From Legionella brunensis (GTDB lineage: Bacteria; Pseudomonadota; Gammaproteobacteria; Legionellales; Legionellaceae): 64,000 nt of DNA. A model generated the notes under the pieces. It was not told where the DNA came from. It ran no database searches and saw only the letters and a program-made list of their open reading frames with translations. Location: NCBI RefSeq assembly GCF_001467025.1, contig NZ_LNXV01000004.1, forward strand, positions 122,401 through 186,400, read 5' to 3'. This document shows positions 29,713-39,418 of the stretch, one piece after another; the first letter of the stretch is position 1; every line of letters begins with the position of its first letter. A program made the position numbers and the translations under genes.

Positions 29713-31552
29713 ATGGACTTTGTGGTGGAATACACTCATCCTGTTTCTAAATTGATTTATATGCCATAAATAAATTTAGCTTTAAAAGAGGCTATCGATG
29801 AAGGACAAGTTGAGTTAGTTAGAACTATTCTTGCTGATCGTGATGTTAATGGTTTACCCCGCTCTGATATTAACAATGTTTCCGAAATAGTTTGATCCGT
29901 ACTGGGCTCTTATAGACATTAAGTAGACTTACAGCGTCTCTTAAGTTTCCTATCCCATTATCTTCTTAGGCTGGTTACGAAATCATTGATTTATTTTTAA
30001 CGATTTATTCAAGAGATGGAAATACTGTTATAGATTTAAATGTTAATAATGGGGTAGGAAGTAATGGGCTTTTTCTAATTCAAGCTGTACTAAGCGATGA
30101 TGTACATATTGTTCGTACTATACTAGACCTTAGAAATGCAGATGGTAGTGCTGCAATTGATATTAATTATCAACTATCATGGGTATTAGAGGAACCGCTT
30201 TAGATGTTGCATATATTGGGTTTTTTACCACCCACCTGCATTTACTCCTAATCAAGAAATTATAGCTGCTTTGCAAAATACGGGCGCAAGAGGGCTGTTG
30301 AGCCAGTGAGAGCTGATGTTCATCACACAACCGTTGCTCTTCCCCAAGATCAATTAGATGAAAATGAATTTGTTGGGCTTGATGATGAGGTCGCGTTTGC
30401 CCAAAATCCACAGAATGTTCATTTGCCTCCCGTTGAAAGAAGCGTTGATTTATCAATAATCTTTATTATCAAAAAACGGGTTGGCTGTCTTTTGAAACAG
30501 TAAAGCAAGAAATTTAAAAATTTATTCAAAGTGCAGGGCAAAGAAAATTATTTACTGAGGAAAAGCTGCCTTATATAAAAAAGACTTTGAATTTGTTTGT
30601 AGTGATAGTACTGATATTAAACACATCCCTTCAAACTTAATGATGCGAGATATTTTAGTATTAGTCTGGTTGGGAGCTAATGATAGTTCGCGCCTTGCTG
30701 AAGGATGCCCCGCATCGGCAAAGCCAGAAAATATTAATGATTAAGAAAGCAGGCTCTTCTTGAAAAATTTTATGAAATTGTAACTGTCTATTATCGGGAG
30801 GGTAAATTTTCTCCTTCGTGTCTAGGAGGAGCAAGGAGTCTCCTTGTTGAGACCCTTAATAGAGCTCATCCATCCGTATTTGTAGCGCCTACAGCGGAAG
30901 CTATCAAGGACATGGCTGTAGAGTACATGAAAAATTATAATATTGAGCAGTTAAATAGTTTAAAATTGCAGGAGCAAAGGGATATCCTAAATACTTGGGC
31001 TAGAGGAGAGGATAAAAAATCTGCCGATTTATTCAGGGAAACCCAGCAAGGAGGCTTGTTCAAACTTTTAAAAACATACTTAGCCTCTCTTGGAGCCAAA
31101 ATGGTTCATGGAAGCGGATGAGAATTATTTATATTTTCCTGCCCCTATACCTAATAAAGAATTACGTCAATTAATTGACCAAATAACTGAGCTTGAAATT
31201 GATACGGCAAACGCTAATCAAGAAAGTGTAGTTGGTGCTATTAAAAAATTAGCCAGGGAGGTTTTTAATGAACCATCCCGCAGTTATGAAGAAGACCTTG
31301 AATATCTGCAGCATTATTACGCGGGTTATAAAAGTATTGAGCTTGTTTTACAAGGTGAAAGCGATGCAGCATCTGCTCTAAAGGAAGCCTTTATTAGTCT
31401 AACGAAAAAAAATCAAGACTCTTGGCTTGTCATTTCTTAGTAATAGAATTAACCGTGAACAATTCACTGAAATATTTGATAGACAACTTGACCTCATTAA
31501 AAATAATGATGATGAAGTCACTGATTCAAGTCATCCTTTGAAAGGAAGTTAA
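29713..31552 (+). pseudogene. Decayed ankyrin-type gene, multiple stops and frameshifts
   Basis: Fragments in changing frames join into one former protein. From ATG 29713 it reads MDFVVEYTHPVSKLIYMP, an in-frame stop, then LALKEAIDEGQVELVRTIL (ankyrin-like). Later come SDDVHIVRTILDLRNADG, PAFTPNQEIIAALQNTGARG, a long helical stretch around 30760-31125, another at 31090-31440, and a tail ending HPLKGS at 31552. Open pieces at 30912-31121 and 31090-31440 are parts of this gene, not separate genes. It was probably an ankyrin effector of about 600 residues; I cannot name it. Confidence 0.75.
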
Positions 31553-31581
31553 ATAACAGGTGATTATAAAACTTACTATGT

Positions 31582-31621
31582 TTCCTGTTGCACTGCGGGT
31601 AGTAGCCAAGTGCAACAGGAA
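31582..31621 (-). terminator. Long perfect hairpin after the Spy-like gene
   Basis: TTCCTGTTGCACT (31582-31594) pairs perfectly with AGTGCAACAGGAA (31609-31621), a 13-bp stem with a 14-base loop. It sits 35 bases past the stop of the minus-strand Spy-like gene. Confidence 0.65.
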
Positions 31622-31655
31622 TAGAGAAAATGTTGTGCCTATAACCTGACACAGA

Positions 31656-32135
31656 TTAGCACTGATGATTCATGCGTTTTTCTTCCCATTGTTTCATCAT
31701 TTGTTTAAATTGTGTCTTTTGGTTTGTATTGAGAACGCTATAGATTTCTTGTTTAGCTGTAATCTTAGCTTTCATCATTTGTCCTAATAGCTCTTTCTTT
31801 TTATCGATCAAACTGTCTAGCTTAGATTTGTCTAGCGTATCAGCTGTAACTAATTCATGAATTTGAGAGCGAATTGATTTCATTTGTTCCCAATTTGCTT
31901 TCTGACTTTGTTTCAGTTGATCTTTGATGGCTTTTATTTTGGATTGCTGAGTCGCATCCAAATTTAAAGAGCTCATCATTTCCTTCATACGCACACCACA
32001 ACCACAACCTGGTGCTTTATCAGACATAGTTGGGCTTGTTGATGAGGATAAAACATCCTGGCTTGCCGTGGCAGCAAAAACTGTCTGCCCCACAATGAAA
32101 GATAAAACCAGAGCAACTAGCGATATTTTTTTCAT
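31656..32135 (-). CDS. Spy/CpxP-like periplasmic protein
   Basis: Protein of 159 residues with a clear signal peptide (KKISLVALVLSFIVGQTVFA, cleavage near residue 21). The mature part is helical with two LTxxQ-like motifs, LDATQQSKI (about residue 60) and LNTNQKTQF (about 134), the mark of the Spy/CpxP family of envelope-stress chaperones and metal-responsive proteins. A CGCG stretch at about residues 44-47 and a terminal HQC might bind metal. It is transcribed away from rpsB. The specific role is unknown. Confidence 0.78.
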   Translation of the reverse strand: MKKISLVALVLSFIVGQTVFAATASQDVLSSSTSPTMSDKAPGCGCGVRMKEMMSSLNLDATQQSKIKAIKDQLKQSQKANWEQMKSIRSQIHELVTADTLDKSKLDSLIDKKKELLGQMMKAKITAKQEIYSVLNTNQKTQFKQMMKQWEEKRMNHQC

Positions 32136-32258
32136 TTTACTATCCTTAGTTAATAGTTATTTAGAGACTTCCAGCAACGATTATAGACTCTGATTTTAAT
32201 TTTTTCCTTAAAACCAAGTGTGTTTATAGTAAAAAAAAATTAATTAAAGTCAATAACG

Positions 32259-32287
32259 TTGCTGATAAAGCTGTGTTGTGGTATAAA
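32259..32287 (+). promoter_or_regulatory. rpsB promoter with GC-rich discriminator
   Basis: TTGCTG (32259-32264) and TATAAA (32282-32287) are 17 bases apart and followed by TACGGCGC. A GC-rich discriminator of this type is usual in ribosomal promoters under stringent control. The implied leader is about 100 bases. Confidence 0.7.
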
Positions 32288-32333
32288 TACGGCGCTTTTT
32301 AACGACACACACGTTTCGTCACATATGGTGGGG

Positions 32334-32380
32334 TCCCATAAATTAAGGGTACCGTATGGGAAGCGTGGAGGCTTAACCCT
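32334..32380 (+). promoter_or_regulatory. rpsB leader structure, possible S2-responsive pseudoknot
   Basis: TCCCATA (32334-32340) pairs with TATGGGA (32355-32361). In its 14-base loop, AGGGT (32346-32350) can pair with ACCCT (32376-32380), just before the ribosome site GGAG (32381-32384). A pseudoknot next to the ribosome site would suit the known autogenous control of rpsB-tsf by S2 in E. coli; here the fold is only inferred. Confidence 0.5.
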
Positions 32381-32391
32381 GGAGAAATTAA

Positions 32392-33156
32392 ATGAACGTT
32401 AGTATGCGTGAACTATTAGAAGCGGGCGCCCATTTTGGCCATAGGACCCGTTTTTGGAATCCTAAAATGTCTCAGTACATTTTTGGTTCAAGAAATAAAA
32501 TTCATATTATCAATTTAGAGAAAACATTACCTATGCTAAATGACGTTGTAAATTACGTTGGTCGTCTAGCATCAAATAAAGCAAAGATTTTATTTGTGGG
32601 TACCAAAAGAGCAGCCCAAGACAGCATTCGTGAGCATGCAAAACGTTGTGGTATGCCTTATGTTGATCATCGTTGGCTAGGTGGTATGTTGACTAACTGG
32701 AAAACAGTTCGTCAATCTATTTTCCGCTTAAAAGAGTTGAAAGAAATGCGTGATAAGGGCGCATTTAGTATGATGATCAAGAAAGAAGCATTGATGCTAA
32801 CCAGAGAGTTGGAAAAATTAGAGCGTGGTCTTGGTGGTATTGAAGATATGGGTGGTTTACCTGATGCGCTTTTCGTAGTGGATGTTGGCTTTGAGCACAT
32901 CGCTGTTGAAGAAGCTCGTCGTTTAAAAATACCTGTTATAGGTGTAGTAGATACTAACAACAGCCCTGACAATATTGACTATGTCATTCCAGGCAATGAT
33001 GATTCTATGCGTGCAGTAGATATTTATGTTCGCTGTATTGCAGATGCAATTCTTGATGCTAAGCAAGGAAATACAGTTGGTGGCGTAGCCTCTGATGCTG
33101 AATTTGTTGAAGTTCCTGCAACTGATAAAGAAGTAGAAAAAGCTGCAGATGAATAA
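32392..33156 (+). CDS. rpsB: 30S ribosomal protein S2
   Basis: S2 of 254 residues, normal for gammaproteobacteria. It begins [20 protein letters not shown] and contains the family segments [26 protein letters not shown] and [25 protein letters not shown]. It binds the 30S head-body junction. The start at 32392 follows GGAG and a leader with a probable regulatory fold. It is the first gene of rpsB-tsf-pyrH-frr, with an attenuator-like hairpin before tsf. Confidence 0.98.
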   Translation: MNVSMRELLEAGAHFGHRTRFWNPKMSQYIFGSRNKIHIINLEKTLPMLNDVVNYVGRLASNKAKILFVGTKRAAQDSIREHAKRCGMPYVDHRWLGGMLTNWKTVRQSIFRLKELKEMRDKGAFSMMIKKEALMLTRELEKLERGLGGIEDMGGLPDALFVVDVGFEHIAVEEARRLKIPVIGVVDTNNSPDNIDYVIPGNDDSMRAVDIYVRCIADAILDAKQGNTVGGVASDAEFVEVPATDKEVEKAADE

Positions 33157-33164
33157 TTAACTTT

Positions 33165-33208
33165 AAAAAAGGAGGGGGGCGTTGATTTATTTCACGTGCC
33201 CCCTTTTT
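33165..33208 (+). terminator. Terminator/attenuator between rpsB and tsf
   Basis: GGGGGC (33175-33180) pairs with GCCCCC (33198-33203), preceded by an A-run and followed by TTTTT. Such a hairpin between rpsB and tsf would lower tsf relative to rpsB. Confidence 0.7.
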
Positions 33209-33227
33209 GTTATGTGGAGGGTGAAAT

Positions 33228-34106
33228 ATGTCAATTAGTGCTTCATTAGTAATGGAATTACGCGAGCGTACTGGCGCTGGAATGATGGAATGCAAAAAGT
33301 TCTTAATCGCGACAAATGGTGATATCGAGCAAGCCATTATCGAAATGCGTAAAGCTGGGCAAGCCAAAGCAGATAAAAAGGCTGATAGAGTTGCTGCAGA
33401 AGGGGTAATTATAATTATTCGTTCAGCAGATGGTCGCTCAGCTATTATGCTTGAAATCAATAGCGAGACTGATTTCGTGGCTCGAGACGAGAACTTTACT
33501 AGCTTCGCTAACAAAGTTGGTGAAACTGCGTTGGCTACTTCTGCTGACAGTATTGAAATGTTATCAAACCAAACTTTGATTGGCAGCAATGTGACAGTTG
33601 AACAAGCCAGACAAGAACTAGTTTCTAAAATTGGTGAGAATATTAAATTACGTCGCATTGAAAGAATGTCTTCTGAAGGTGTGGTTGGGCATTATCTGCA
33701 TGGAACCCGTATTGGTGTTATGGTTAACATGAAAAATGGTGATGAGACTCTTGCAAAAGATATCGCCATGCACGTGGCTGCTAGCAGACCTATGGTTGTG
33801 AATCGTGATCAAGTTTCTGCTGAAGCAATTGAAAACGAGCGTGAAATCTTTACTGCACAAGCGCGTGAGAGCGGTAAGCCTCAAGAAATTATTGATAAAA
33901 TGATTGAAGGTCGTATTAATAAGTTTGTTGATGAGGTCAGTTTACTGGGTCAGCCTTATGTCAAAGATCCCAACAAGAAAGTCAGTCAATTATTAAAGGA
34001 AAAAAATGCTGATGTTGTTTCCTTTATACGCTTCGAGGTTGGTGAAGGTATTGAGAAAAAAGAAGACAATTTCGTTGAAGAAGTAATGGCTCAGGTTCGT
34101 GATTAA
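33228..34106 (+). CDS. tsf: Elongation factor Ts
   Basis: Nucleotide exchange factor for EF-Tu. The 292 residues include the N-terminal UBA-like module with [18 protein letters not shown] and the contact region [13 protein letters not shown] (about residues 80-92, holding the Asp-Phe pair that opens EF-Tu). [10 protein letters not shown] follows later. A good ribosome site (GGAGGGTGAAAT) precedes the start. Its stop overlaps the pyrH start (TAATG). Confidence 0.98.
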   Translation: MSISASLVMELRERTGAGMMECKKFLIATNGDIEQAIIEMRKAGQAKADKKADRVAAEGVIIIIRSADGRSAIMLEINSETDFVARDENFTSFANKVGETALATSADSIEMLSNQTLIGSNVTVEQARQELVSKIGENIKLRRIERMSSEGVVGHYLHGTRIGVMVNMKNGDETLAKDIAMHVAASRPMVVNRDQVSAEAIENEREIFTAQARESGKPQEIIDKMIEGRINKFVDEVSLLGQPYVKDPNKKVSQLLKEKNADVVSFIRFEVGEGIEKKEDNFVEEVMAQVRD

Positions 34107-34849
34107 TGATGAATTCCGATCAATCTCAATTAAAATACAAGCGCATCCTGCTTAAATACAGTGGTGAGGCGTTGATGGGTAAGTCTCAATTTGGGATAGA
34201 CCCGTCTGTTCTTGATCGTATGGCTAAAGAAGTTGCTGAGCTGATTCGCATGGGTGTTGAAGTTGGTATCGTTATTGGTGGCGGTAACTTATTTCGTGGT
34301 AAGGCATTGTCGGAGGCAGGGCTTGGCCGAGTTACCGGTGATCACATGGGTATGCTTGCTACTGTAATGAATGCTTTAGCTTTGCGTGATGCCTTAGAGC
34401 GTATCGATTTACCCGCACGCATCATGTCTGCAATTCCCATGCTTGGTGTTGTGGACCCTTACCATCGACGTAAAGCAATCACGCATTTACGTAATGGGCA
34501 TGTAGTTATTTTTGCTGCAGGTACTGGAAATCCCTTTTTTACTACTGATTCTGCTGCTTGTTTAAGAGCGATTGAAGTAGGTGCGGATGTTGTATTGAAA
34601 GCGACAAAAGTTGATGGAATTTATTCAGCTGATCCACTTAAAAATCCTAATGCTATTCGATATGATTATTTAACTTATAGACAAGTCTTAAGTGAAGGAC
34701 TTGAAGTAATGGATTCTACAGCCATTTGCCTATGCCAGGATCATGGTATGCCTTTACAGGTATTTGATATGGCATCTCCAAATGCGCTCGTGAAGATTGT
34801 TCTTGGAGAACGGGTTGGAACCATAGTAGGAGCAAACCATGATCAATGA
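34106..34849 (+). CDS. pyrH: UMP kinase
   Basis: Phosphorylates UMP to UDP. The 247 residues have the amino-acid-kinase fold: KYSGEALMG near the N-terminus, [12 protein letters not shown] near residue 55, the UMP-binding segment around [16 protein letters not shown], and [15 protein letters not shown]. Two adjacent ATG codons (34106 and 34109) could start it; the first overlaps the tsf stop. Its end overlaps frr by 11 bases. Confidence 0.97.
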   Translation: MMNSDQSQLKYKRILLKYSGEALMGKSQFGIDPSVLDRMAKEVAELIRMGVEVGIVIGGGNLFRGKALSEAGLGRVTGDHMGMLATVMNALALRDALERIDLPARIMSAIPMLGVVDPYHRRKAITHLRNGHVVIFAAGTGNPFFTTDSAACLRAIEVGADVVLKATKVDGIYSADPLKNPNAIRYDYLTYRQVLSEGLEVMDSTAICLCQDHGMPLQVFDMASPNALVKIVLGERVGTIVGANHDQ

Positions 34850-35396
34850 TATCAGGCAGGACGCTGAAAAGCGTATGAAAAAAACCATTGAAACGTTGCG
34901 AAATGATTTGACTAAAATACGTACGGGTCGTGCTAATGTTAGTCTTTTGGACCATGTTCATGTTGATTATTATGGTAATCTAACACCTTTGAATCAAGTG
35001 GCGAATGTTACTGTTAGTGATTCTCGTACATTACTGGTAACACCTTGGGAAAAAGCGATGGTGGCTGCTGTTGAAAAAGCCATTTTAACCTCTGATTTAG
35101 GATTAAATCCTGCAACAGCTGGAAATGCTATTCGTGTCCCAATGCCTCCTTTAACTGAGGAGCGTCGTAAGGAAATGATCAAAGTTGTACGACATGAGGG
35201 TGAGCAAGGACGTGTAGCAATTCGCAATGTTCGTCGTGATGCAAATAATCATTTGAAAGAATTGGTTAAAGCAAAAGAAATTTCTGAAGATGATGAGCGT
35301 CGAGCCGTTGATGTAATTCAAAAGCTAACTGATAAATATGTCGCTGATGTTGATACTTTATTAAGCGAAAAAGAAAAGGATTTGATGGAAATTTAG
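34839..35396 (+). CDS. frr: Ribosome recycling factor
   Basis: Splits post-termination ribosomes together with EF-G. The 185-residue length and the signatures [17 protein letters not shown] and [17 protein letters not shown] are canonical. It overlaps pyrH by 11 bases and ends the operon here. In many relatives uppS-cdsA-dxr follow; here accessory DNA begins instead. Confidence 0.98.
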   Translation: MINDIRQDAEKRMKKTIETLRNDLTKIRTGRANVSLLDHVHVDYYGNLTPLNQVANVTVSDSRTLLVTPWEKAMVAAVEKAILTSDLGLNPATAGNAIRVPMPPLTEERRKEMIKVVRHEGEQGRVAIRNVRRDANNHLKELVKAKEISEDDERRAVDVIQKLTDKYVADVDTLLSEKEKDLMEI

Positions 35397-35407
35397 TAGT
35401 ACATGAG

Positions 35408-35449
35408 GATAGAAGTCATTAGCATAATCATGGTTAATGACCTTCTATC
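35408..35449 (+). terminator. Bulged hairpin after frr
   Basis: GATAGAAGTCATTA (35408-35421) pairs with TAATGACCTTCTATC (35435-35449) with one bulged base, 12 bases after the frr stop. The T-tract is poor, so its strength is uncertain. Confidence 0.5.
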
Positions 35450-35861
35450 TGATAAAGCGTCTCGTGATACAAGCTCCTTGTCCTTGTATGTCGTCAATAA
35501 TATTTTCTCCCAGGATAGCTTAATATAAAACCCTGAGATTTAGTGTTCTATAATTTGCCAATTACGGAAATTCCTTCCTTCTTCTCCAGGAAAAGAACTT
35601 GAAAATGTCGCTCACAATTTTTATCAATGAGTTAAGGGAGGATGTTCTAAGATTTACTTTTGAAATCGCATGCAACTTTGAGTGGAGTCTAAATCCTTTA
35701 AAGCATGTGTGTCGTTTACGATTAATTTTTCGATAAGTCTTGTTAAGCTCAGATAATAAATACCAAATCTTAGAAGAGTATTGAGAATATGTTTGAGATA
35801 GATAACGTACCTTATCCATCACAAAGAGGCTATAATGGGGGAAAAATAAAAATGAGACCCT
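35450..35861. other. Spacer between frr and the recombinase pseudogene
   Basis: About 410 AT-rich bases without a convincing gene. A minus-strand open frame covers much of it and runs into the recombinase start, but its product is low-complexity and basic with no recognisable motif, and I see no ribosome site. TATAAT at 35832-35837 could be a -10 box for the recombinase. Confidence 0.4.
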
Positions 35862-36889
35862 ATGAATTTCCTGGACGAGCAAAATTCCAAAAATCGAAAG
35901 TTTGTGATAGATAAGATTTCCCACCTGTTAGATGTTCATTTTGACACCAATTCACTTTCTGCGTGGTTGTCTTATTATTACTCAGTGCATGTGAAGGGCG
36001 CTCCTGAAAAAACGGAGCAAGCCAAAATTAAAGATTTGTCTAAATTTTTAAATTTCTTTCAAATGGAAGTAGGGCATGATTTGGTGGATAGCTGGACACC
36101 GGCTGTTAGCAAGCATTTTCAGAAACATTTATGTAAAACAATTTCAGAGAAAACGGGCAAACCTTATAAAGCTACTTCTATTAATAGAACGATGGCAACA
36201 ATTCGTCATGTAGGTCGATGGCTTCATCAACAACGGCCATTATTAGCAGGCGACCCGTTAGCGCAAGTCAAGGATTTACAAACTGATGCACCTGATTGGA
36301 ATGGTTTGACCTCACGTCAATTAATGAGGCTTAAGTCTGCTTGTGAGCAACGCATTAAAAGAAAAGCTGTACTCGGAAAAATCAAAACCCCTTAATGGAA
36401 ACTGCACTTTTTTATTTGTTACTTGGAACGGGTCTTCGTGAGTCCGAAGTGGTTTCTTTAAATATTGGACAGTATCGACAAAAAGGGTTGTGTGATGTTC
36501 TTCGTCACAAATCAAAACGCATTAGTCAAAAAATTCCTTTACCACAAGAGAGTAGGGTGTGTTTAGATCAATACCTAGAAAAGAGGCAGGCTCAGAAAGA
36601 AGAACCATTATTTGTTACCCGCTATGGAACTCGATTACAAACTTTGGATGTTTATCGTATATGTCAGCGAGTATTAAAGCAGGCACTTGCATTTTTACCC
36701 GAACAGGAAAAGTTTGCTTTTACTCCTCATAAATTAAGACATACCTTTCTAAAGAAGGTGACGGATAAACATGGAGTGCATTTTGCACAAGAATTAAGTG
36801 GAAATGTTTCTATTAAAGAAATTTTTCGCTATGCCAAGCCAAGCCAGGATGAAATGCAATCAACAATTGAAGAATTGTTTGAAGGCTAA
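35862..36889 (+). pseudogene. XerC/D-like tyrosine recombinase, broken by one frameshift
   Basis: Two open pieces (35862-36395 and 36395-36889) make one recombinase of about 341 residues. The N-terminal SAM-like DNA-binding half ends in KAVLGK. Read one frame over, the run continues NQNPLMETALFYLLLGTGLRESE. The shift falls at a five-A run (36377-36381) where a sixth A would restore the frame. The catalytic half keeps Arg in GTGLRESE, HKLRHTF and the nucleophile Tyr in IFRYAKPS. It is either a true mutation, a homopolymer error, or programmed slippage; the last is least likely. Confidence 0.75.
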
Positions 36890-36893
36890 TTTT

Positions 36894-37441
36894 ATGAGTA
36901 GAAAAATAATAACACACTTAGAAGAGTTCTCAGAACAAAATACTTTTATCAGGTTACTAAATAGAGTCAATGAATTAAAAAGATTAATTTCTGTTGTTCA
37001 AAACCTCCGTTCCCTCCATATTAATTTAATCAATATGCTATCCAAAAATGATGTTAATTTTTATGAATTAATCATCGATGAATATCAATTATTTTCAATT
37101 TATTACCGAAGCTTATTTCAAGCTTCAAAGTGGGAGGGTTCTTGTTTCGCTCATATTGATCCGACGGCATATAATTAAAACGATAATTTTATTGAGTTGC
37201 ATAGGAAGGTAATAGAACATGTTGACAAAACCATTGCACATCAGGATGAGAATGATGGAGGTAGACGGTATATTTATAAAAATTTAAAAATAAAGACGGG
37301 GAGCTTTGCCAAGCTGTATCAAAATTCATCAATTTTCATATTGATGATGCAAAACCTCTAATAGACGTTATGGAAAAAACCATTAAATCAGTTTTTTTAG
37401 ATAAGTTTGGTTTTGAATTAAAAATATTACAAAAAAATTAA
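36894..37441 (+). pseudogene. Decayed hypothetical gene after the recombinase
   Basis: From ATG 36894 (MSRKIITHLEEFSEQNTF) a 94-codon frame ends at TAA 37176-37178. The same frame then continues open as NDNFIELHRKVIEHVDKTIA and, after a shift near 37298, as DGELCQAVSKFINFHIDDAK to a stop at 37439-37441. The joined product would be about 180 residues, mostly helical, of no family I recognise. GAAGG precedes the first ATG. The first 94 residues could still be made. Confidence 0.5.
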
Positions 37442-37490
37442 AAAAATTCTCAGAAATTATTATAATAATTAGCTCTTATATGAGCTGTAT

Positions 37491-37634
37491 ATGAACAATA
37501 AAATAATTTGCATGCAAATCATTGGATTTATTACATTCAAAGAAGCAATAAGTCAAATTAAAGCGGGAGAATCTTTAACCGTTAAAGAGGATGCTAACTA
37601 TCTTTCAAAAGATTTTCTCTTATTTATCAATTGA
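37491..37634 (+). CDS. Short hypothetical ORF (47 codons)
   Basis: ATG 37491 to TGA 37634 encodes MNNKIICMQIIGFITFKEAI and continues to LLFIN. No ribosome site is visible and no family is recognised; it may be a leftover of a longer gene. It stops just ahead of the ribosome site of the next ORF. Confidence 0.25.
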   Translation: MNNKIICMQIIGFITFKEAISQIKAGESLTVKEDANYLSKDFLLFIN

Positions 37635-37645
37635 AAGGAGGTGAA

Positions 37646-38029
37646 ATGAAGTTTGATTGGGGAACGATTATAGCGGTAATATCAGCAATTATCGCCATTA
37701 TTTCAGCATATTTTAGTAAAAAAGCTAATTCATTAGCGGCAGAAGCAAATCAACTTTCAGTGATGAATGCAGAATTTTCTAAAGATTTAAATAAGATGAA
37801 GGAAACTAAATCTATCATTGAAGCAATTGCTTCTGATTGGAATAAATCACGACATATTTTATTAACTGAATGGAAATTTTATCAAAAAAGAGGTTTCACA
37901 AAAGAAGAATTCAATGACATCTGGGAATTGGCTTGCTACAAAAAAAAGGTCGAACTCCTCGAGAAACATTCGAACAAATTCTTAATCAATATAACGAGAT
38001 GTCAAAATAATATTAAGTGTTTAAAATAA
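37646..38029 (+). CDS. Small single-helix membrane protein with coiled coil
   Basis: Protein of 127 residues starting at ATG 37646, chosen because a near-perfect ribosome site AAAGGAGGTG (37634-37643) precedes it. One membrane helix at about residues 6-24 (GTIIAVISAIIAIISAYFS) is followed by an alanine/glutamate-rich helix typical of a coiled coil (about 25-55). The cytosolic remainder is basic. No family recognised. It lies in the accessory region upstream of the toxin-antitoxin pair. Confidence 0.6.
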   Translation: MKFDWGTIIAVISAIIAIISAYFSKKANSLAAEANQLSVMNAEFSKDLNKMKETKSIIEAIASDWNKSRHILLTEWKFYQKRGFTKEEFNDIWELACYKKKVELLEKHSNKFLINITRCQNNIKCLK

Positions 38030-38137
38030 CTTATTGGTAAATATTTACTAATTACCTCCAGTTTTATCATCCCTCTGATTAATACGTATATTTGTTAGAA
38101 AGTTTCATATCGTTTAAACCCACACGTCCGGCTCAAG

Positions 38138-38178
38138 TTGCAAATGAAATAAAAATGAATTATAATTTCAATTGAAAT
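38138..38178 (+). promoter_or_regulatory. Promoter and palindromic operator of the Xre-RES pair
   Basis: TTGCAA (38138-38143) and TATAAT (38161-38166) are separated by 17 bases. The perfect 14-bp palindrome ATTTCAATTGAAAT (38165-38178) overlaps the -10 box, 17 bases before the antitoxin start. It is a natural binding site for the helix-turn-helix antitoxin, giving autorepression. Confidence 0.65.
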
Positions 38179-38195
38179 AATACGGATGGCGCAAG

Positions 38196-38570
38196 ATGAA
38201 AACCTCTGAAAATAAGCAACACGAAAAAGAAATTGTTTTAACGAAAGCAATTTGTAATCTATCTAAGTATTATTCTTTATCAGGAAAAGAACTTAGTGAG
38301 ATTATTGGTATAAGTGAATCTACGGCCTCACGCCTGAATCAAGGAAAGAAACTAATTTCTCCCCAAACAAAAGAAGGTGAAATGGCCTTATTGTTAGTCA
38401 GAATTTACCGCAGCTTAAATGCTATGGTAGGTAATAATCATGAAAAGGCTAGATTATGGTTAAATAATAAAAATAAATATTTTCAAAAAAAACCGCTTGA
38501 AGAAATGAAAACTATTCCCGGATTAATTTCTGTCCTTAATTATTTAGATGCAATGCGTGGTAAGTTATGA
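38196..38570 (+). CDS. Xre/MbcA/ParS-type antitoxin
   Basis: Antitoxin of 124 residues. An N-terminal Xre-like helix-turn-helix (YYSLSGKELSEIIGISESTASRLNQG, about residues 29-54) is followed by the C-terminal MbcA/ParS toxin-binding domain (DUF2384). That domain includes ALLLVRIYRSLNAMVGN and the family-typical KARLWLNNKN stretch. It should neutralise the downstream RES toxin and repress the operon by binding the upstream palindrome. The stop overlaps the toxin start by four bases. Confidence 0.85.
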   Translation: MKTSENKQHEKEIVLTKAICNLSKYYSLSGKELSEIIGISESTASRLNQGKKLISPQTKEGEMALLLVRIYRSLNAMVGNNHEKARLWLNNKNKYFQKKPLEEMKTIPGLISVLNYLDAMRGKL

Positions 38571-39316
38571 GTCTTTGGGTTAGCTGTGAGGGTGAAAAGC
38601 ATATTGAACAGATTGAAGTTGATCCTTGGAGGGTTGTTGAGGCCCAGCATATTTCTAGCTCCAGAGATTTAGTGGATACAATAGAGGAACATGATCTTTT
38701 AGAAGAGTTATTAGAAGATTCAAAACCTATTGTACCTAATAGAACTCATTATTTAATTTTTACTCCCTTTAGATATCCACCTTTAAAATACGGTTCTCGT
38801 TTTGGAAGACAATTTGAACCTTCTTTATGGTATGGCTCCCTAGAACTGCAAACATCATTTGCAGAAGTAGCATTTTACCGTCTAAAATTTTTTGATGATA
38901 GCTCAGCAAATCTTGGTTATATAGAGATTCCAATGACAGTTTTTAAGGCACATATAAACACTAAACAAGGAATTGATCTAACAAAGAATATGTTTAGCAA
39001 ACATCTAGAAAAAATTTCTAATAAAAATAACTATGACTATAGCCAACCATTAGGAACAGATATGAGAAATGCTGGTATTGAGGCATTTTTGTTTGCATCA
39101 GCAAGAGTGAGCAATCTAAGCAAAAATGCAGCGGCATTTATTCCGAGAGTCTTCACAAAAAAGAATGGCCAATTTATTTCGAATATGCAAAATTGGTCAT
39201 GTTTAGCAAACAAAAAAAATATTGAGTTTACTCGTTTTGGCATTCTCAATGTTGAAAGATTAGTTTTCTCAGATGAAGACTTTAAAATTGATCAAAAGTT
39301 TAAAAAGTCCATATAG
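38567..39316 (+). CDS. RES-domain toxin (NAD-degrading)
   Basis: Protein of 249 residues with the RES fold named for its Arg-Glu-Ser residues. FTPFRYPPLKYGSRFGR (about residues 66-82) supplies the arginines, LQTSFAEVAFYR (about 95-106) the glutamate, and the later FLFASAR (about 178-184) a possible serine. RES toxins such as MbcT deplete NAD and stop growth. At 249 residues it is a little longer than compact members. The start overlaps the antitoxin stop (ATGA), giving tight coupling. No membrane segment. Confidence 0.85.
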   Translation: MSLWVSCEGEKHIEQIEVDPWRVVEAQHISSSRDLVDTIEEHDLLEELLEDSKPIVPNRTHYLIFTPFRYPPLKYGSRFGRQFEPSLWYGSLELQTSFAEVAFYRLKFFDDSSANLGYIEIPMTVFKAHINTKQGIDLTKNMFSKHLEKISNKNNYDYSQPLGTDMRNAGIEAFLFASARVSNLSKNAAAFIPRVFTKKNGQFISNMQNWSCLANKKNIEFTRFGILNVERLVFSDEDFKIDQKFKKSI

Positions 39317-39418
39317 CTACCAGATTAAACCTGATTTAAATAAACAGATCACTTAATGCAAGGTGAAACCTACTATTCTTTTTGCCTCGAGTCAGTGATT
39401 AAGCATATATAAAATGAT

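Noticed and set aside
33059-33658. Minus-strand frame of about 200 codons over rpsB-tsf
   Set aside because: Antisense to two certain ribosomal genes; crosses the intergenic hairpin.
35562-35924. Minus-strand open frame of 120 codons after frr
   Set aside because: Overlaps the recombinase start, basic low-complexity product, no motif and no ribosome site seen.
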